A stretch of DNA of 64,000 nucleotides from Liquidambar formosana (Eukaryota; Streptophyta; Magnoliopsida; Saxifragales; Altingiaceae). Of this stretch, positions 37,001 to 52,000 are shown one piece after another. Location of the stretch: NCBI GenBank assembly GCA_039720395.1, contig JBBPBK010000130.1:360067-424066 (forward strand), written 5' to 3'. A model generated the notes under the pieces. That model saw only the letters and a list, made by a program, of their open reading frames with translations. It was not told the DNA's origin and ran no database searches. Both the position numbers and the translations under genes were made by a program. Every line of letters starts with the position of its first letter. Within the stretch, counting starts at the first letter, position 1.

Positions 37001-40000
37001 TACTCCAAGATGCATATACTTGCTAGCTAGTGGTAATTGTTAGTATATATTTTGTGCTTTTGATTAATTGGCTTTGATTTTTAATGCTTTTACCCTACTT
37101 TTGTTTGTCCTAATTTCAACATATGCTGTCTCAATATCTCACTCACTTGGTGGAGTGCAAGAAGAGAGATTGGAGTGCAATCTATGAATATCTATTATAA
37201 TATGATACTTTGGATGTAAACCTTTCAACTTTTATTTTAAGAAATAATTGTTCAGGTGTGTTGGTCTATTCTTCCTCATGAACCATGAACTCATGTTTTA
37301 CTTGGATGACTTGATGTCAATAACATCCCCATTCATTGTTTTAAACTCTTTTAAACTTGCATGAACTAGTTTCATCTGTGGAGTGACTAAAGTTTGATCC
37401 AAAGTCAAAGTATATAGCCTTGTATACCTTTTTATTTGATGTTGATTTCAACTCGCTTAAGCTTTCACAAGCGTCCACAAAACTAGCCATTTTTGAGTGA
37501 AAGAAGTTCATACCAAAGTTGATGTTTAAAGTTAAAGTGATGCCGTTCTTCATTTGTCAACAACTGAAGTTATGCAGCTATGCTTCTATTCTCCGATTGT
37601 GGCTACTCCCTCATATTTGTATATTTCAGTTAGACGTTAACTGTATGAATTTTCCAGTGCCTGTTAATTTTCATCTTCCTATCAATTGTGAGGAATCCTC
37701 GCTTATCGTTTGCTGATTTCTTCATTTTTTTAGCAGAATATTCTGAATTTTTTCACCATTTGTGGGTTATGTTTTTGTGTTGGCTTTGATGGATTATAGG
37801 ATGAAGAAACTACGATTAAGAAACGGAAGGAAAAGAGCGATATACGTGAACTTAAACGTGTTTGGCGTGAGTACAAAGAGTATATTATCGAACATCATGG
37901 AGCGTCTGATATAGAAAATAGGTAATTGAACCTTAATTCCCAGATATTACATTGTGCTTCTATGCAGCTGAAATATATTGGATACCATTAATTTCTGATA
38001 GGCAGAATAAATAATTGGATTTGTATCTTAATTTTTCACAGAGAGTTGATAAATGCACGTGCAATTGCTTCTGTTTTGTTTGAAGTATTAGATACAGTTA
38101 CAAATGCAGCTGGTCTTCAGGTTTCCCTTTTCTTTCATTTCTCCCTCTATTTCATGTTAATGGATTTGTTTAAACATTAGCAGATTCTCAGATTACCATA
38201 TTCCTTTCTTAATTATACTCTTTATTACTCCCTTTTAGGCGCATACTGATACAGACAGCACCCATGCCAAATCTGAGTTCTATGAACCATATAACATTCT
38301 TCCACTTGATCCTGAAGGTGCTAAGCAAGCAATAATGCAACTCCCTGAGGTCAGATCCTGTACAGAAAATTTAAGTGATATATTTTTTTAATCCATTAGA
38401 TAGGGTCAATTTTATATGGTTCTAAAAGATTTTAATACCAACTCCCTTTAAGTTGTAATGCCCCCTCATTGCTGCATTTGAAAGACTGGTATGCTGTCTA
38501 GTGGCATTTTTTGAGGTTGAGTTATTGCACAAAGTGACATCAGCGTATTCTGATGCAGCATGCCCAAAGTTTGATAGAATGAATTGAGTTTGTGATAATT
38601 CATAAAATGATGCAGATTAAAGCTGCAGTTTTAGCTCTTCGCAATATTCGTGGTTTACCTGTAGCACAAGATTTTCAGAAACGTGGGAATTTCGATTTGT
38701 TTGATTGGCTTCAGTATTGCTTTGGATTTCAGGTAATGTATTTTAGCATTTATGCTCTCTCTCTCTCTCCCCCCCCCCCCCCCCCCTCTCTGTACTGTGT
38801 TTTATGTTATCACTTTTCATACAATATTGAAGTTGACAAAATGGTCATGTATGAAGCAGTATTAAATCTTTTCTATGGTTATTTCCAGACGTCGAGGATT
38901 TTATTGACATTATTATTTGCCTCCTATCAGAAAGGAAATGTTGCCAACCAGAGGGAGCATCTGATTCTACTCCTTTCTAACATCCATATTCGGCATATTG
39001 ATAAGCAGATATCTTTTTCTAAGGTATTTTTGCTATTAAACTCTTAAACTTCTGGTCTAAATTTGTCTGTCCTTTGAATTTGAAATTTATATTATTCTTA
39101 TGATATCAGTTAGGGGATGGAGCTGTCGACGAACTGATGAAAAAGTTTTTTAAAAATTATACAAATTGGTGCAAATTTTTGGGGAGAAAAAGCAACATCC
39201 GGTATGATTAGTGATTTAATATGTCCTAGCCAAAAATGCACGTAGAAGTTTGAAATTGTCTTTCTATCTGTTGTTTACAAGATTGTGTGTTTTTCCACTC
39301 TTTCCATCTATGAATTCTTTTATGTGTGCCTCTTTTGTTGTCTCTTTCATTATTACTTTTTGTACACGATTGTCATTAATTTTCTTTTTTAACACCACTT
39401 ATTTTGTTTTCATATATCAATTTACTTGAAATTTTCAGATTTTCTCGTTACCATAACATGTTTCTGTCTATGCAGGTTACCTTATGTGAAACAGGAAGCC
39501 CAACAATATAAACTTCTATATGTGGGGCTGTATCTACTTATATGGGGTGAGGCTGCAAACTTGCGGTTTATGCCAGAGTGTCTCTGTTATATTTTTCACC
39601 ATGTAAGCTGAACTCTATTGCTCTCCGTTAGTTCCTCACGATTGATGTTGCAATTTGTATTGCATGATACTATGCTAGATTACATCCTTAGTGTATTCTC
39701 CTAATTGTTATTGCTATGATATTTTTTGTTATGTTCGTGATACGCTAGGTTGTAATTTGTTTTGATGCCGGTATTTATCACCATCTGCATTCCTTCTGAT
39801 GGAATCATGGAACTCTGTTCGGTAATACTAAGATTTTCATATGTGCATATTCTATCTCTGCATGACTAGAAGTTGTGGTGTGAGACCATTTGAAAGTGTG
39901 ATCAATTTTCTTTAAAGAATGAAGTTTTTAACTTGTAAGCTTGACTGTGGTTCAGAAATGGTTTTCTAGACTTTACAAATATGTAGCTTAAGTTCACCTA

Positions 40001-43000
40001 AAATGCATGAATGCAAGAACCTCTTGAGCAATCTTGTAATCAAGCACCTAATTATACCTTATTGACTTAATTCTCTTGCATGCATATCTAAAGTGGTGCC
40101 GTTGAGATAATGAATCTAAACTTCTACATAGAATCTGAATCTAAATTGTGTGCGCATTCTTTTCCTTGTTTTCTTTCAGATGGCTTATGAACTGCATGGT
40201 ATGTTAACTGGTGCTGTTATCATGACAACTTGGGAAAAGGTCATCCCAGCATATGGCAGAGGATCCGAGTCTTTTCTTGACAATGTAGTTAGACCAATAT
40301 ACAGTGTTAGCTATAAGGTACTTCTTAATTTCCTAGCTTTGTTATTCTTTCAATCTTCTCTCTAATTTTGTTGTCAACTCTGAAGGAAGCCAAGAAAAAC
40401 AGAAGTGGGACAGCTGACCATTCTACATGGAGAAACTATGATGATTTGAATGAGTATTTCTGGTTAGAACTAAATTGCAAGTCATATCTTCCTTTCTATT
40501 TATTTACGCATCTCCTAAGTCAAGCAATCAAGAATAGGACTTTGAGGTAGTTATTGCTCCTGTATTTCTGCAGGTGTCCAGATTGTTTCCAGATAGGTTG
40601 GCCCATGCGTCTGAATCATAATTTCTTCTATGTACAGTCTTCTAGTGATCACGATGTTAAAAATGCTCAGGTATCATCTACTAGTGTGAAAGAAAAGAGG
40701 AAGAGAGAAGAAAATCAAGATGAAGAACTGGGGGTAAACTATATCATCTCATGTTACTTACATAAGCACTTTGTTTCAGAGTTGCCTTTGATGATTTTAT
40801 GGGTTGTATAAGTATAAAATGACAGTTCGAAGTTATATCATGAGGCCTCAGTAAGCACATTAGTCAATCAATCTTCAAACTTAGTATATAGACATAGACA
40901 TATAAACTGGTCACTTTCTCTTGTGAAAAGTGATAATATACCAATATATTTTTTGTTTATTCATAAAATTCTTGGATCTAGTATGATTAAGAGTGCGGTT
41001 CTTTGATTTCTCTATACAAATTTCATTGAAGGCTCAAATAATGAAATGAAATTCTGAAATAGAAGAGTTTGCTAGGTGAAAATTGTGTAACATCTGAGTT
41101 CTTATGTAGTGGTCACAGCTAATTGATTCTTGCAGTTTACTGTTGCATTTTTAATACTTTACTGCTGCATTGGAGCTAAGCTCCAATTCAAGAAAAAGAG
41201 TATTTATTTTCTTTATCATAAAAAACAATAGATAAAATAGTCCCATGGGAATTGAAAATAGAGATAATTATGTGTTAAATTTTCAAAATGTTGACATAGA
41301 AAGAAATATTGCTGGGAAGATACTGGCATCACTTTCATTGTCCAAGGAAATAATGCTTTTCTTCGTTATATCGTATCATTCTCAGAAATGATTTCCTATT
41401 TATTTGAAGTAAACACATCTTCAACAGGATATATCTATTCTTAAAATGATTATTTTCCTTTTAAGTTCATATTTTGAGGCACAAGCTTTAATGGAGTTTA
41501 TGCTTTGTTGCAATTGATATGGGAAAAATATTACTCCCTCCATTCCTAATTGACTGTCCCCTTTGAAAAAGCACGCTTTTTTAGGAAATCCTATTAAATG
41601 CTTTCACATCAACATATATGTTTTAACATTCCAATTTTGCCCTCAAGTGTACGAAACATTGGAAAGAGATAAAATATCCATGAGAAAGGGTATTTTAGGA
41701 AATTAACTAAAAAGAATAGGACTTTTTGAATGGGACAAAAATTTTGGAACATCCCAAAAAGGAAAGGAGGCCAATAAAATAGGAACGGAGGGAGTAGTAG
41801 TTTATTTCATTTGTCTCTTCCTATTTATTGGCCTATGAACACTTGAAATATCCTAAAAACAATTAATATCAGCTGAACCTGCTGCTTTTTCTTGTGTTTG
41901 TTGACCACAATGGCTAGTTTTCTCCTGCCTCACTTTGCTTTTGAGTGCCAAAAAATTATACAGACTGGCAACCTGTTCTTGCAAGCAGAACTGAGAGATT
42001 CTATTCAATAGTGTGCATTCCTCCATATTGGCAACCTGTCCCTCTTCATGTCTCCGACACGCTTTTCTTTTCCCATTAATTGTTACTTGCCAAAATGGTT
42101 TATTCTTGTTGAGCTACTTTTCAGGGCACTGAAGAGGAAGATCAAGAACAAAAATGGTTAGGGAAGAAAAAATTTGTAAATATTCGTTCATTTGGGCAGA
42201 TATTAAGGAACTTTCATAGAATGTGGCGCTTTTCTATTCTACCCCTTCAGGTCTTGAACCAACAGTTCTGTTCATGTCTATGACATACTTTTCCCATTGA
42301 TTATTGCTTCCTAAATTTGTTTATTCTTCTTGTTGTAAATTTCAGGGCACCGAAGAGGAAGATCATGAACAACAATGGTTAGGGAAGACAAATTTTGTAG
42401 AGATCCGTTCATTTTGGCAGATTTTTAGGAGCTTTGATAGAATGTGGAGCTTTTTAATTCTATCACTTCAGGTCTGTCTAAAACTAGTTTGAAATGCCTA
42501 CTCGTTGCTTACTTCTTGTGATGGTTTTCTGTGTTGCTGAACTCTTTTTGTTGGTTCATAGGCTATGATAATTATGGCATGTCATGACTTGGGATCTCCA
42601 CTTCAATTGTTTGACTCTATTATATTTGAGGATATTATGAGCATCTTCATTACATCTGCAGTTCTTAAACTCATACAAGGTATGGTACTATGGTGCTATT
42701 TTTGTCAATTACTAACTTGTTCTAAGGTTAATACCAGTTTATTAGAATGTTAATTTTACATGGATATGATGAAGAAAAATTTTAATTGATTTAACCAGTA
42801 GTATTTCTGCAATAAGGTATCTTGGCAGTGGAACTAGAATTTCTGCTGCTAAGAAGAAAGTCAGCTTAAAGTTTACACATAATGAAGGTTTTATCATGGG
42901 AGTAGTTGAGCTACTGTAGGAAGCATTTTAAATTGAGTTAAATAGGACAAGGGGCTTATTAAGATAATTTGGAAGCAACCGATGGCTATAATTCCTGAAT

Positions 43001-46000
43001 CTGAATCGTAATTGGATGAGTATTTTGGTCACTCTTATTACAGCAGGGTTATGATAATTAGGCCTTGTGGAAACAGGAGTATCTTGGTGAAGGTGTGAAG
43101 CCTTCCCATTCATTAAAAGTTCAAGGTTTTGCAATATTAATTGATTGTTTTTTTTAAAACTTTTATAAATTTATTATATATATAAATCATTTGAACGTAG
43201 AGTTGTTAGTGGTATTGTTCAAAGGTTAGTTAGTTAGTTAGGTCATGATTCATTCAAAGTCCTTTGTATGCCGTGAACAATATATAACAAGTTAGCATGT
43301 TGGGAATTAGTAATTGATGTATTACAAGCATAGAATTGATGTATTCCGAAGTTATGTGGTTGAAAACCTTGGAGATAAATAGATAATGTTAAACTGCTAA
43401 TTCATTTAGCTTTAGAACCCTAGAATGAGGAGAGAGCATGTATGTTTTTCCATGTACTTTAACAAAGCCCCATTCCATTGTCTGTCTTCAAGTCTATTTT
43501 CACAACATCAAATAAAACATTTCTTCAATTGTCCCTTTTACCAAGTCCAAACAATATAAGTTATATGATGTACATTTGTATTATATTTCCATTATAATAA
43601 TATATATTAAGGTTTGTTAATGTTAAATATTTTTGGTTGAAATGATTACTTAATCATTCCCAACTAACAACTAGTTTACGGTTTGCCTCACTTATTTTAT
43701 GAAGAATAAATCCATCACAGGTAAACAACTTGTTTGAATCTTGAAGCGAGGTGGAAAATGTTTGGACACTGGGTGGTTTACAAAACCTAAAATCTTTCTC
43801 TGCGCAGGTTGACATGTTGACCAATATCAGTTATGTGTTGGCATGTCCAACTTGGTCATTTGTCATTTCAGCAGCATTAAGATTTTGTTTTTCTCACTGT
43901 TTCTGTCACATCATGAGCCTGATTTTACATTGAGGTATGTCGGCTAAGCTATTGAGAGGGAATGGATTAATGGTTGTATTAGGAGTAGTAGCTTTGCCAT
44001 TCTTACTAATGGGGAACCTAGAGGGTGGATAGAATATAAGATGGGTTTTAAAACCTCTCTCTCCCTTTCTTTTCCAGCGGTTGTGGATGTATGGAGTGGG
44101 ATCATCAGTAGGGCAGAGGAGAGGAGCTTTATAGAAAGTTTCCAGGTGGACAGGTGTAGGAATGTAGGATTAAGGCATCTCATCTCCAATTTGTGAATTA
44201 CAAAATTTATTTTCTTATCAAGAGATGGAAGAGAAGCTTTTAGATCTCAAGCTTATTTTAAAGCTTTCTGAGATTATTTTAGGTTTGAGAATTAATTTCA
44301 ATAAGAACTTAGTTGCGGGTATCAATTTTGAGCAAAGTAAGCTTTGGGACCTTGCTACTTTGTTGGGCTGTGGGCTGAGTCAATGGCCAATAAAATATTT
44401 TGGACTTCCTTTAGGTGGGGATCCTGTGAGCAAGGATTTTTAGGACCTATTGGAACCAGGTTAGTAAGAGATCAACATCTTGTAAGAAAGGGTGCATTTC
44501 TTTGGGAGGCAAGATCATGCTTATCTAGTTAGCCTTAGCCAACATTCCTGTTTATTATTTTTCTTTTCTGCATTTAAGTGTGGTTAATAGAATTGAGAGG
44601 CGTCAAAGAGACTTTCTTTGGTCAGGTTGGGGGAGAGTAAAAAGGATCATTTGGTTGATTGGGGTACCCTGAGTAGCCTTAAGTCAAAAGGTGGGTTTGG
44701 TTTAGGGTGTTGTTGCAAGGAATAAAGCCCTTATTGGTAAATTTTATGGTGAATTGGTGATTTCCTAGAGAACCAAGCACTCTTTGTCACTCACTCATCT
44801 AAAGTGTGATCCTTGGCTTCATGGTTCCCTTTTTAAAGCTCTGTATCCTAGAATTTTTTGTATTGCAAGAGATAGAAATGCCACTATTTATAGTCTTTGG
44901 AAGACCTATTGTTGCTAATCACTCCTGGAACTTTCACATTTTAAATGATTATGACGTAGAGGAGCTTTCTTCTCTCCTCCTTGCTACCAAGGATGTGTAT
45001 TTTTTTCCTCTGTTATGATTATAAGAGGTCTTGGGTTCTTTAACGAAACGGTCTCTTTTCTTGCATCATCGTTTTTTTTCTCCTCTTCTTTTTTCAACTC
45101 CCTTATTGTTCGCAATTATCTTGATCTTCCTCTTTCATCCTTCAATATTATTTGGAAGTCCAAATTTCCCCAAAGTTAAAGTGTTAAGTTTTGGCTTGGA
45201 TGGTTTCTCATCATAAGGTGAATACTTTTATTATGCTCCAAAAAAGGAGACCTTATAAAGCCCTTTCTCCTCGTGTGTGTCTTGTGTTTTTCTAATGGGC
45301 AAGAAATTGACCACTTATTCTTACATTGCTCAATTGCTATGGTTATTTATTGGAAGTATCTCATCTGTCAGTTGTGATGTGGGTTTCTCCAAGATACCTA
45401 TCCTCTCTCTTGGAAGCTTCTTTTCTGGCTTTTGGTGGGAGAAAGGTAATGTTCTTTGAATTGTGTTGTGTTGTCTATTATTTGACATATCTTGAAGGAA
45501 AGGAACAATTAAATTTTTGAAGGAAAAAGAATGGTTTTTTATTTATGGGAAGGAACAATAGTTTTGGAATCATTTTTTGTTTTGTATGTTATACATATTG
45601 GAGAGACAAAGATTATAAAATTTTAGTATGGTTATTCTTTTCTTTAGGTCATATCTGGTTCGTTATGTAATCTTGAGGGTAGGAATTAATAGCTTAGAGC
45701 AAATGGAATGAAGTCCAGATCACGGATCTACTTGGGAGACGTGGTACTGGAGACAATTTGTATTTTTCTTGTGCATATATTTTGTTGAATATCCCTTTAG
45801 CAATGAGAAAAAAGGTGCATTCTTTTCTTTTCTGGTGTTTATGAATTTGCACTTAGGGTTTTCTCAATCCCTTTTCTTGGTGTTCCACTGTTTCTTCCCT
45901 CGTATAACTTTCTTTTAAAACAATTTTGGGCTAGCATATTGCTTGACGGTAATACCTGCTTCACCATCAGTGTAAAGTTAATCATCTAACATGACCATTA

Positions 46001-49000
46001 GCATGTAGTTGCTCGTCCAGGTACCAGACTAGCAGCTGGCTTTTAAGGTCGGAAATTTTCCTTTTCTCTACATCAATTGAACTTCTAGACGTTGAAGAAA
46101 TAAAATAGACATGAGTCAGTGAACTGTTTGTCCTTCTGAATAATGGATTAACAGTGTTTAGTTGGATCAGTGCTGCTTCATGCTCCCTTCTGGAGCACCA
46201 GAAGTATTTGTGCTATATTTTTACTTTGTGTTGCATTAATTTTCTATCATTTCAGTGTGTAGAATTCCATTTTCTATCTTTCTCTAAAACCATGCGTACA
46301 AAGTAATGACAATCTGAAAAGAGTTATGGACTTGCAGCAATTCTGGACATTGCATTTACATGGAAAGCCAGACACACAATGGACTTCTCTCAGGTTGTAA
46401 AACATGTGCTGAAGCTGGTTGTTGCAGTGATATGGACTATTGTTCTTCCTGTCTGTTATACTAATTACAGAAGAAAATATACTTGTTATTCCACACGATA
46501 TGGGAGCTGGCTTGGAGAATGGTGTTTTTCTTCCTATATGGTTGCGGTTGCATTTTACTTGATGACTAATGCAGTTGAGATGGTGCTATTTTTTGTTCCT
46601 GCTGTTAGCAAATACATTGAGATTTCAAATTGGAGGATATGCACGATTTTGTTTTGGTGGACACAGGTAAGAATCAGCTTATAATTCACTATCCCAATAT
46701 TTAATACAAGTTATGTTCTATTGCCCTGAATTTTTTTTATTATAAAGATTTATCGGTTTTAGAAATGGTTGTTTTCTCTAAGTTTTTAGAAAGCTATTAG
46801 ACATTAACAAATCAATGAAAATGAAGACATCAATGCATATTTTTGTCATTTTCAATTATGTATGAAAAATATGAACTTTAAATAATTGAATGCATGTATA
46901 AATAGTGCATCGAAACTGTAAGTTCCAATGACTACTAGTGGAAGGAAAGTTTTATGCAAATGGTTAAATAAAAAAAACCAATATGCAATATTGTATGTTT
47001 GTTCTATTGTTGAATATGATCATATGAAGGTTTTTAAATTTCTTGAGTTGACATCCCAAAATATGAATGTGTTGATAATTATATTGATTTTGTTGTCAGG
47101 AAAAAAAATACTAGTCTGAACTTTTTTGGAAAGATCAAACCTTTTATTCTACTTTAGTAAATTCAGAAGAAGGCATCAACAACCAAGGAAAACTCTGAAT
47201 ATTGCAATAAAATTTATGGATTACCATTTGAAAAGTTTAATCATAAGAAGTCCGTCATGTCTGGATAATGAAAGTATTCATTTGTGTGCATGTATAATAC
47301 ATCCACAGGTGAAGCACCATTTATGTTGTTTACAACTACAAATATGTTCAAATAAAAATTATTCGACCTATTAAAAGTTTAATAAGATAGACATTTTTAA
47401 AAAAAATTTAAATTTCTTATAATAAATGAGCTGTTAAGCACTAGCTTTCTGAAAATTCAAAAATCAATCTGAAAGCTTAGACTTTAACTAAAACCTTTGC
47501 CTTAAATTTTTCAAATTGAGATAAATAAGCACAAATTTTCAAAACAAGAAAAAGGAAACGAAGAGTTGTATATGGTGAAGAAATGGATATTTTCAAGTCT
47601 ATTTTGGGTAGTAGAAGAATACACTAAAAGATTTGAACAATGACAAGTGCTGTATAGATGTCTCCATTGAATACACTTTTATTGTTTGGTCGTTGCAACT
47701 ATAAAAATCGATTGGGCCATTGAAACAAGGGGAATATTCTATTCCATGGTTATCCATCGTACAAAAGGTCAGGGTGATAGAATGTGGAAACGGGACCTGT
47801 TGATTGGGAAAGGTGCAAAATCCTATTAATTTCCTGGCTTGGTTGCCATGGTCCCTTTGTATTGATAGGAATTTAAAAGTAAAAGGTTGCATCCTGTGGG
47901 GAGGCATTCCATTTTTGTTACTAGCCTGGCTCATTCCTCTTTTTGAAGTTCTTGTCAGAGCTTCCTTGATTGAAAATTATTTTATTCCTCTATCATCAGG
48001 ATTTCCCATCTCTATTGTGTAAAGGAGAATGAGACCCTCCAGAGGGAGTTTACAGAGAATTTACCTATTCATAAAGTGGTCTTAAGATTGATACCGGCAC
48101 ATATCAATAAATATTATATTCTGGCAATTAATATCATAAATACTAAAACTATATAGATAATATTGAAAATTTTCTTGGGGAATTTCCGATATGTTGATAG
48201 ACATTTTTAGAAAATTGGTCATAGGTTGCATATCTTTTGTAGTTTATATTTTCTTTTGGGGAACTTTTTATGGTGAAGCCGCATTTTGGTAATTTATGTG
48301 AGAGAAATGAAGCAAAGAAAGGTTGTTCTCTTCTTAGGGAGTTCGATTGTCAAAGATGTTCTAAGCATGTCTTTTACTACATATCAGTTAGTACTGCCAA
48401 TTCACACATATTGCATGATCCTTGTGATAGATTGTGGTTATTACCTTCATATCATGATTTTACAGGATTATACCACTGAGGGTAGTGGTCTAGTGGCAGT
48501 TGGCTTGCTCCCAAGTGGTTTGGTGGATGGTAGGTCCTGGGGTTGAAGCCTGCAATGGGCAGTGCTTGGGATTATTGCCATGACACCGGCTAAGAGTCCA
48601 CTAGTGCCTTAGGTGGGGCTGGATCAGGCTATGGCTCAACCGGCTTGAGGGAGCGCCTGCGGTCCCCTGCTTTGCAGCCTGTCTAGGCCCCTCCTGTCAT
48701 TGGTTCCCAGTGGGTAGGATGTTACTATGGTCATACCCAAGTAGGGAAACCACTCTGGTCACCCCCTCCTACAGTCCTACCCTTTTTTACTTATATATAT
48801 ATAGGGTTTATAACATGTCTGAAATTCTAAAATTACGGTTTATAATTTAGATGAATCGCTGCTATTGGCATATTGATAAATTTTAGATTTGGGAACTGTT
48901 TGGAGCCATAATAATTCATACTCTGGAACTATTTCAGAAAATATTATGAAGATTTTGTGAAGTCGGTGGGAAATAGTTTGAATCTTTTTATGAGGTTCTA

Positions 49001-52000
49001 GAATAGATTTGGAATTTTTTAGCGTAGTGCTATCTGCACTTGCATGCTGCTGCTTGCACTTTACCACCTTCTGCTGCTTACACTTCACTATGGTGTCTTG
49101 ATAGATGTGAAAGAACCAAAAGAGTGGAGCACCTTAGTGAATTTAATTTGTTAAATTTAGCTTTTCTGTGTGGTTCACCTAATAAAATGTCTTGTATATA
49201 ATATATTTTACAACTTTTTAGCAAAAGAGAAAAAAGTATATTTCTTCTGCTATGGACAACTTCTGTCTTTGTAAGGGCCTTTCTCATGCAAAAAAATGGG
49301 ATCCATATGGTCATTACCTAAGGGTTGTTACTTGGTTAGTTGTTATGCCATCAGAATGACTTTGTAATTATCACTTGGAGAGGCAGAATGTGATCCTTAA
49401 CACTGAAATTTCTTTTTCTTTCTTTTTGAAATTGTAGACTACATCCATAAAAGATAATTATGGATCCTCTGTTATAGGTTCTTGGATTTTATTATAAAAA
49501 TTATTGTTATATTCAAGTTATGATTATGCGATGCATATATCCATGATTTATGTTATTTATTCATTTTATTCATGGCGGTTTAGATATTAATGAATTTCAT
49601 TAAGAAATTTTCTTTTTTGTCATGTAGCCTAGATTGTATGTTGGACGCGGCATGCAAGAAAGTCAAGTTTCGCTTTTGAAGTATACCCTGTAACCCTTTT
49701 GTAAAGTTTTATTTGTACCTTTTGTTGTTCTTCTTTCGTGAATTCTTTCTTAGGGGTATCTATTTCTTTGTTGTAGGTATACATTGTTTTGGGTACTATT
49801 GTTGTTGACTAAATTCTCGTTTAGCTACAACTTTGAGGTGAGTAGTATTGTATTTGCTTTTCATTTTGCATGATAATGACATAAAATTTTAACGTTCAAT
49901 AGGTTTTGTGTGAAAGTTATTCTGTTATTATAGGTGCTTACATGATTGTAGAATTTTAAATCTGCGAAAATTAATATCATGACTTTGGATTGGATTCCAT
50001 TTATGTTACATATTGATGGGCACAGGACACTCGCTCGGCACTAAGACTCACCCATATGGAAAGCTTTAAAATGTAAGGACAGGGATACAATGTAACTACA
50101 AACAATGAAAAAATATATATAATTATCTTATATAATTTCTTAAAGAAGCTTTAACCCCAACTACTTGGGGTCATCTACATGAATCCTTCCTCCATCTGGT
50201 TCAGCTTTATCAAGATTCATATTTGCTGTTAAAACCTTGGCAATTTTCTCATGTCTTACCACCTTGACTTGTTTGGCTTCCTCCACTTCTTTTGGCACCT
50301 TCAAGTTTAATCAAATTACTCATTGTACTAGTGCATGCAGTGGTCTTTGTTGCACTTTCACATGTTTGAATCGTAGGTGACTTTCTAACTTCACATGAAC
50401 ACATTCATTCCTTATTCTTAATTTTCAGAAATAATGAAGAGATGGAGAAGAGGAAGAGAAAAGAAAGCAAAGATGCGGGAGAATATGAGAACTTGCCAAA
50501 ACTAGGGCTGGCTCTATGTTTACAATATATCTATGAGAGTGAAAGTACAAAAAATAGCCTCAACATAAAAAAATATAACTCTTAACAATCTCAACAATAT
50601 GATATATAACAAATATCATTATCTAGATACATAGGAACTTCTATCTTCCTGTCCCCCCTCTGCAATCTTTTCTAATATGGAAACATATTTCCAGATTCTA
50701 ATATGAATTTTACATTTTGCTAGGTGTGCAATGTGTGTATCTTGTTGGGAATGTTAGAGAATTTATACGCAGCAAAATTGACAAGGAAACAAAGTGATGG
50801 AAGCTTATGCTGGGTTAAACTTACTAGAATAAAGAACTAATTTGACATTTATTTGATTTATTTAATTATGTTGACTAATGTGTTTAGAGTCTGGTTAGAC
50901 TTATTACTCTAGCCAAAATTTCCATCCTGGCCTTGAGAGATTTTGTTGTGATGTATTACCGTTCTTTGATGTAGAGTTACTACCTTTTTTAAAAAAAAAC
51001 ACTTCATAAGTGGACTCTGTCTCTTTTCTCTCTCTTTCTTGCTTTTTTTTTTTGGTGGGTGGGTGGGGGGGGGGGGTGTTAGTTGGTTGCTATATTTTGA
51101 TCAATTAACTCTTTCATAATTTAAGATTCTGATGTGAATTTTTTTAAATTCAGAAGCGTTTTTTTTTTCCCATCAGGATCACAACAAAAAGCTTTGACAA
51201 AATTAAAGTTAATGATTTTGGACCAAGACATGATCGATTCCATTTTAAAACACTACAGTTGGGTTGCAAGTCTTGTGCTGAGCATCCTTTTCTTTTCAGT
51301 TTCTTTTTGGTTGTTTCAATTCCAATAAATAAGATTATATAAATGCAGTAATGTGGTTATAAATTTTAATTGAGAGGGATAGCATAATTGAGGGATGTCA
51401 CTATGATCGTTTTCATAGTCCTTCTAACTATACAAAAGACAAAATGTAAGACTTCTCTTTTGCCTTTAGATTGGGAAAGCTCACACTTATACACCTGACA
51501 GAATTATTTTCTTCCATTACTTTTATATTGTTGTTACTATCAATTTTTGTTGAGGATAAGTTTGAACAGTGAAGACACATTTCTGCTTTGCTGGTTTGAG
51601 AAACAAGAATCATCAGCTAATATGGGGCTGCACTGAGTCAACAACCATGGCCGAACATTGGAATTTTTATCCTTCTATCTGTATGAAAAATATCTGACAG
51701 ATTTAGCTACTTAGCCTTGCCATTGCCAATTGTTTACACTCCAAATAATTAATTACTCATCCAGCTTTATAGTTGTATTTTTCAAACCCGGATTTTTAAT
51801 GGTACATTAGTGGTATTAACCTTCTTCATGCCATTAGAAGTTAACTAATTACCTTATGTACCGCTGCTGTTCAACATTCTTTATGTCCAAACATACAATA
51901 AACAAGTCACCAAGGAAAAATTACTCACGTAACAGTCACTCATCTTAAGTAACCATTTCAACTCTTTTACTCTGTTCACAATGTCAAACCAACATTTCGG

